In this document: positions 59,171 to 64,000 of the stretch, in pieces
Layout: each line of letters starts with the position of its first letter
Numbering within the stretch: the stretch's first letter is position 1
From: Micropterix aruncella
Taxonomy: Eukaryota > Arthropoda > Insecta > Lepidoptera > Micropterigidae
NCBI GenBank assembly: GCA_944548615.1
Contig: OX155963.1
Span: 19,524,261-19,588,260 of the forward strand
Direction: 5' to 3'
DNA: 64,000 nt
Position numbers and translations under genes: made by a program
Notes under the pieces: model-generated
The model's database searches: none
Told to the model about the DNA's origin: nothing
The model's input: only the letters and a program-made list of their open reading frames with translations

Positions 59171-61006
59171 GTAAAATTATTGCAACTCTCTAATCTTCAG
59201 GGCTTCTAGTTGTAAAACTAGAAAACCAATAGCGTGAAAAGGGACGAGAGAAGCACTTATAATGAGAAATAGGAATAAATGCATATTTACATTTACATTT
59301 ACATTTTCTTCGTGTCCAATTGTCGACGTTACTAACGTAAGTCTCGTTACTACTCTTTACTTAACATACATAGGTAGTCAAGAATTTATTACCTGTTAGA
59401 TTGTCAGAAATATGTATATTCTAAGAAACTTACAATAATAATTAAAATAGTATATTATTTAACATCTACTAAAATCTATATATATAAAGCATCGTAAAAT
59501 CTTATTACAAAACAAAATAAATCCTTTTTAATTAAAATAGTCAATAATTCGACTGGGTGCCTACTAAAAGTTATTCATCGCAATAACCAAAATAGTCAGT
59601 AAAAAGTTAAATAATCAAAATAGAAGCCTAGTAATTGAAATATTTAACAATGCTAATAGATGCATACTCGGTACTAAAAGTTACTCATCGTTATATACAA
59701 AGTAGCCAGTAAAATGTTAAAAAATAAATAAAAGCTATATCATACATTTTAAAACTCAAAGTACAAATATAAGATAGTTGTGTCAAATGTCTTTTTAGTA
59801 CTTACATGCATGGTCCTATCTTCACTATTCATACTGACGTCGGCAAATGACCCGCTTGGAAGGATTTGGTTTTGCGGGAGTTATTTTAATTTTTTTAGAC
59901 GATGCGATAAATCACGACGTCTAGGAACAGTTATCTTTGATAATTCTAAGTGAGCTAAATATATTGGTTTAATCTTAATCTATATCAGATAAACAAACTT
60001 CTATAGAATATCGAAAAACGTGTATGGAAAGTCTGCACTTCGATTAAGAATTCGGTATTCCGTTAAGCATTGAATCACAGAATTCATTCAGAACTTCAGT
60101 TGTAAATGAATGAATGCTCTCATAATCAAATAATTTAATTTATACGCTTTTCGTCATTAATGATGCTTTATTGTGAGATGATATAGCATTCTAACATATT
60201 GTTTATTTGTATATTCAAAGACCCGTGACTAAAACATTTAAGATGAGCTTGTTTTAACCAATTATGTATGCCAATTAGGTTCGACTATCATCTGTCATAA
60301 TTCACTATCACCATTTAAACGAAAAATGTTGAATTTTATAATAATTACTGATTACTTTTAAAGTAATTTGCTTTAATACTCTATAATTTGCTACCTACTA
60401 AAAACGTCAGTTTTACTTATATATAAAAATCAGCTATTTAAATAACGATCTAAAAAAAATTCAAATGACAACCAGTAGTTAAAATCACGCCTTTGTTCGG
60501 GGAAGCATTCGGTTTTAAATCGTGAAATTATACAGTTACTTACCAGTTTGCCCACTGACATTATCTCACTCGAATAGGCAATAAGTTTACTGTTTTGACA
60601 GCTGTCAGTGGATTTGTAAAAGCACATTTTTATTCGGTATTATCCGAGGATTTTTATATTGAAATATAAATCTTGGATTACCATAATTTGATTTTAGATT
60701 GGGGAGACTGGAGACAGTTATGTATGTCGCTTGATTTTGCATTCAAAATTCAACCTTTTTTATGGCTTTCACATTGAGTAGGTGTCCAGAAATAAGTGAT
60801 GCTTGTTTTGTTGCACTCCGTAAGTTTTATTGCGATCGTATTGGCTAGAAACCTGAACTTACATATCTGAGGATGTTACTCAAAAGAATCACTAGTCTTT
60901 GTTCAAAGCCAAATCTTTGGCTAGGGAAATGAAGGTTAAATACGTTTGGGTCAATTCCGGTAGTCTTTTTATGACGGTGATTTTTCCCTTTACAGATAAT
61001 ACTCCC
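59171..61006. other. Unassigned AT-rich DNA
   Basis: No gene recognised. TTTACA is repeated four times near 59283-59306, and a 'CTAGTAATTGAAAT'-type repeat region lies at 59520-59760. Otherwise featureless. Confidence 0.4.
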
Positions 61007-61020
61007 TGTTTCTTCTGTAT

Positions 61021-61691
61021 GGGAGATAATGGGCCCTTGTTGAGTTGGCCACGAAAACCCATTCTGTTCAGGGTTGGTCACACTCACGGGTCAACACCTA
61101 TCCGGCGGCCTCCACGCATGAAGTGCGAGCCCGGGCAGGACTCTGGTCTTAGGGCTAGTTTGCCCTAGGAATCAACCTTCTGGCGCTCCTAGACGGTCTG
61201 CGCACCGTGCGGCGTAAGGCAATCGATTGTGCACTCTGACTAACAGTCGGAGAAGTCTGGAAGCAGTAATGTTTCCTATAGAGCGGGGGTGGTTGCGGAC
61301 CTTACGGCGACTGCTCTTGAAACGACCATCGGCTACCCGATCCTGGGTGAGCAGCTGGGCAAAGGATGCCGTGGTCCGCGATAGATTCGGTATACACCGT
61401 TTCACCGCTTCGCGAGGAAGAGGACCGCGCAAGAGACCACGAACTCGTAACCAATCGAGAGACCGGAGTAATCTGGTCGCAATTGGAAATAAAGGCGTGA
61501 GTGTAAGCCCGCTGGGTAACACATCTGGTTATCTCGCGGTTAAGGCGTTGGCCTCTTACGGGCATGTTGCGGAGCTTGACGGTGGAATGTTTAGTCCAAG
61601 TTTTCTGTGCTCACTTCACGGGAGATAGAACGACAAATCGTTAAAACTTCCTGAGGTGACGGGTTCGCCCGTTGTAGTTCACAACTATGTT
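61021..61691 (-). mobile_element. Family D repeat, copy 9 (complete, with target duplication)
   Basis: 671 bp in reverse orientation, from GGGAGATAATGGGCCC to 'CCCGTTGTAGTTCACAAC'. A perfect 14-bp direct repeat TGTTTCTTCTGTAT flanks it (61007-61020 and 61692-61705). Open frames of 116 codons (minus) and 133 codons (plus) overlap completely and resemble those of copy 5 at the protein level on both strands. 'GGTTAAGGCGTTGGCCTC' at about 61538 resembles the D-arm of tRNA-Ser/Leu. Confidence 0.87.
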
Positions 61692-61744
61692 TGTTTCTTC
61701 TGTATCAATTTGTTTTCAGTTTGGTCAATTTAGTATCATTATCC

Positions 61745-62012
61745 TTTCTACACTTTATTTTGAAATTTCACAATCGGCGGGTTTATTATCATGCTAACAT
61801 CGCTTATAAAAAACCAATATGAAGTGTTTATATGTATCTGTGAGTGTAACATATGTGTAAGTATTTGTCGTGTTATTGCATTCGATCGACATAATTGAAA
61901 TGCATTTCCATTAATTTTATCCCAACGGAAAATGGTGACTCAACCGGGAATCGAACCCGGAACCATACAATGTAAGATCAGGCAACCTAGCTACTATGCC
62001 ACCGGTGTGAAC
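61745..62012 (-). repeat. tRNA-derived SINE, complete head
   Basis: On the minus strand, A-box TGGCATAGTAGCTAGG (61986-62001) and B-box GGGTTCGATTCCC (61946-61958) are followed by CACCATTTTCCGTTGGG and the shared tail, ending near GAAATTTCAAAATAAAG. A run of stops and the SINE body exclude a functional tRNA gene. Confidence 0.75.
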
Positions 62013-64000
62013 TGTCCTCTGTAACAAAATAGTGTGGGGAGAATTTCGAATTCGAAGTTGAATTGACATAAATATACTCCTAAAGGCACGTCTCAAAGCT
62101 CTTATATAGCTCCATCCGGCGCCATAACATTTAATAAGGGTCATCGTGTGGATTCTGTTGATCCTGGGATAATAAGAGGCGTAGCGCGAGGTAATCCACG
62201 TGATTCTACGGCCTAACAAGTTGTTCTGACTGCGCCCTGCGGCTGCTATAGACAATGATTTACAGTGAGATGCGCAACGTTTGCTGGAACGATACCTTTT
62301 GTTTTGTACTAGCATTGATTATACTATACTATATATTTCCTGGTACGCTTGCCTTAATACAGGCCTACGCCTAGTTAAGCGGCGTTGACTTAGTGATCAA
62401 GATGCTGCAGTGTGCTTTCTTTTTTGCTACTGGTCCAAAAAGGAATAATTTGTAATGCTGCAGTAATGGATATCTTCTGAATTACTGGTAAATAAACAAA
62501 TTAAATTAAAATATGATAAATTATATCTGATACCTATTTGAATATCTATATATACTAGCTAGACTATACTAGACTTAATAAGTAAAACACAACCGCCCTA
62601 AAAATAGGGCTAAGAGCGGGTGGCCATGTGATCGCCCCCCCCCCCCTCCTTACCCCTCATACCAAATTCATAATATTATAAAGTTGTGTTCAGATTCTCA
62701 GTAAATGTCTTAGTACCAAGAATTTGCATGTTTATTTATTAACAATTAAGTTAGTTCATTTATTAACAATAATACTTCTTCAGTGTTTGTTATTTAAAAT
62801 ATATTGCTCTTTACTTGAGGGGGGAGCTTGGTTTAGACGGGCAAAACAATACATATTTTTCATGTTTTTTTTTATCTTCGAATTGAAATCTATTCATGAA
62901 TCTTTTACCTATGGAATAGCTGATAGTCTTAGATTGCTGTAAGCAAACATACAATCATATCATCACATCAAGCAATCATAATCATCACAACCATATTGTT
63001 CAGTATTGCACCAATGATTAAAAAAACTACTTGTCGGATCGAGTTGTTCCAAAAAAGATTATTAAATTCTCTCCTATATGAACTAAAAAATAATAGAAAA
63101 AGATGTTTTTATATAGTTTTTTTTAATTAGTTAAACACAAAATTTATGGTGGTAAAATCGATTTTATTTCTTTAAATCCTTGAAAAATCGTAAAAATAAA
63201 AACTTTTTGATATATTTTTTTATTTCATCTAGAAAATACACATCTTAGTTTACTGTCTTTGTTTCAGGCAAAATTACGCTCGCTATTACCGGCGCAAACA
63301 GCCACAGTAATTTCTGCAGCGGTAGAAACATTTGCAATTCAATATCTCAAAAATAGTTTTTTTTACTATTGCACAAAATATTTTTGTTTTTCAAATGTTA
63401 ATCATACTGATATAAAAGATTTATGATCACATTTCAACTTCAAGTTTAGATAAAAAATCATGAAAAACATGTTAACTCCATTAACTCCCTGAGCTCCTGA
63501 CCCCTTTTTTAAAAATTATTTTTGAAACTTTCAGTACACTCATTAATAATAACTTAATTATGAATAAAATAGAAAAAAAATGCACTGGAAAGTCTGGTTT
63601 TTTCATATTCCGGTGTTGCCATTTTAAACGCGGACCTTGGAATATTCTTTTTCGAGTTTTCGATTAATGTATTTTGTTTTAAGGTGGTTACTTGCAGCCA
63701 CAGACGGGCAAAATAGCTGACGAATATGAAAGTAGGCTTTATTTGCTGTATTTAATCTCATCTGCAGATAAATTTTAGTGAAACTTTTTTTAGGTGCGTA
63801 TTTTCGCATTTTTTCAAATTTCAAAAAAATTCGCATAAATTCGCATCTATTTCGTAAAAACGAAAATTCCGTACCTCTAAGACTGTAAGTAAGCGATGTA
63901 TTGAAATTTCACAATATTGAAAACTGCATATTAGTACAGAAAACGCATGACGCGTCGAATATTTTTTTTGTATAGAGTAGGTACCTAAGATGACTATTAA
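62013..64000. other. Unassigned AT-rich DNA
   Basis: No supported gene. A C-run lies at about 62633-62646. The frames at 62724-62942 and 63624-63836 have no motif. The 132-codon minus-strand frame at 61917-62315 is partly the SINE and is not a gene. Confidence 0.4.

Overview
The window looks like non-genic, repeat-dense DNA from an insect nuclear genome, most likely a moth or butterfly. The base composition is AT-rich. The content is a mosaic of BEL/Pao, mariner, hAT, jockey-like LINE, tRNA-derived SINE and MITE pieces. LINE 3' ends carry (ATT)n tails, and one repeat tail has the GAAGTCGGTTAAAA motif that I associate with lepidopteran repeats. The order-level assignment is an inference. I found no intact host protein-coding gene and no functional tRNA or rRNA gene; most long reading frames are microsatellite or repeat artefacts.

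Layout. 1-2.4 kb: unassigned DNA with a GC-rich start. 2.5-12.2 kb: a diverged single copy of a repeat, then an array of identical 557-bp units between two (AT)n tracts. The array ends in a 930-bp inverted repeat with a 35-bp loop. 12.3-35.7 kb: old interspersed repeats, including LINE tails, a small hAT element, palindromic MITEs, and two abundant families called here family C (G-rich, 'CCACGATAGCG') and family D (about 665 bp, open on both strands). 35.7-42.3 kb: a young BEL/Pao retrotransposon (36030-41944) inside an older repeat. It has LTRs, a primer site, gag and pol, but has lost the integrase core and carries a frameshift and a stop. 42.3-57.6 kb: a hAT relic with a recognisable transposase C-terminus, a 210-bp palindrome, SINEs, and more C and D copies. 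57.6-59.2 kb: an internally deleted mariner-like element and a 119-bp tandem repeat. 59.2-64 kb: mostly unassigned AT-rich DNA with one D copy and one SINE.

Working together. Nothing here forms an operon or pathway. The readable history is one of nested insertions: BEL into an older repeat, D into C with an 8-bp target duplication, and a LINE into D. The most unusual structures are the 557-bp array with its giant hairpin, and family D, which I cannot place in a known class.
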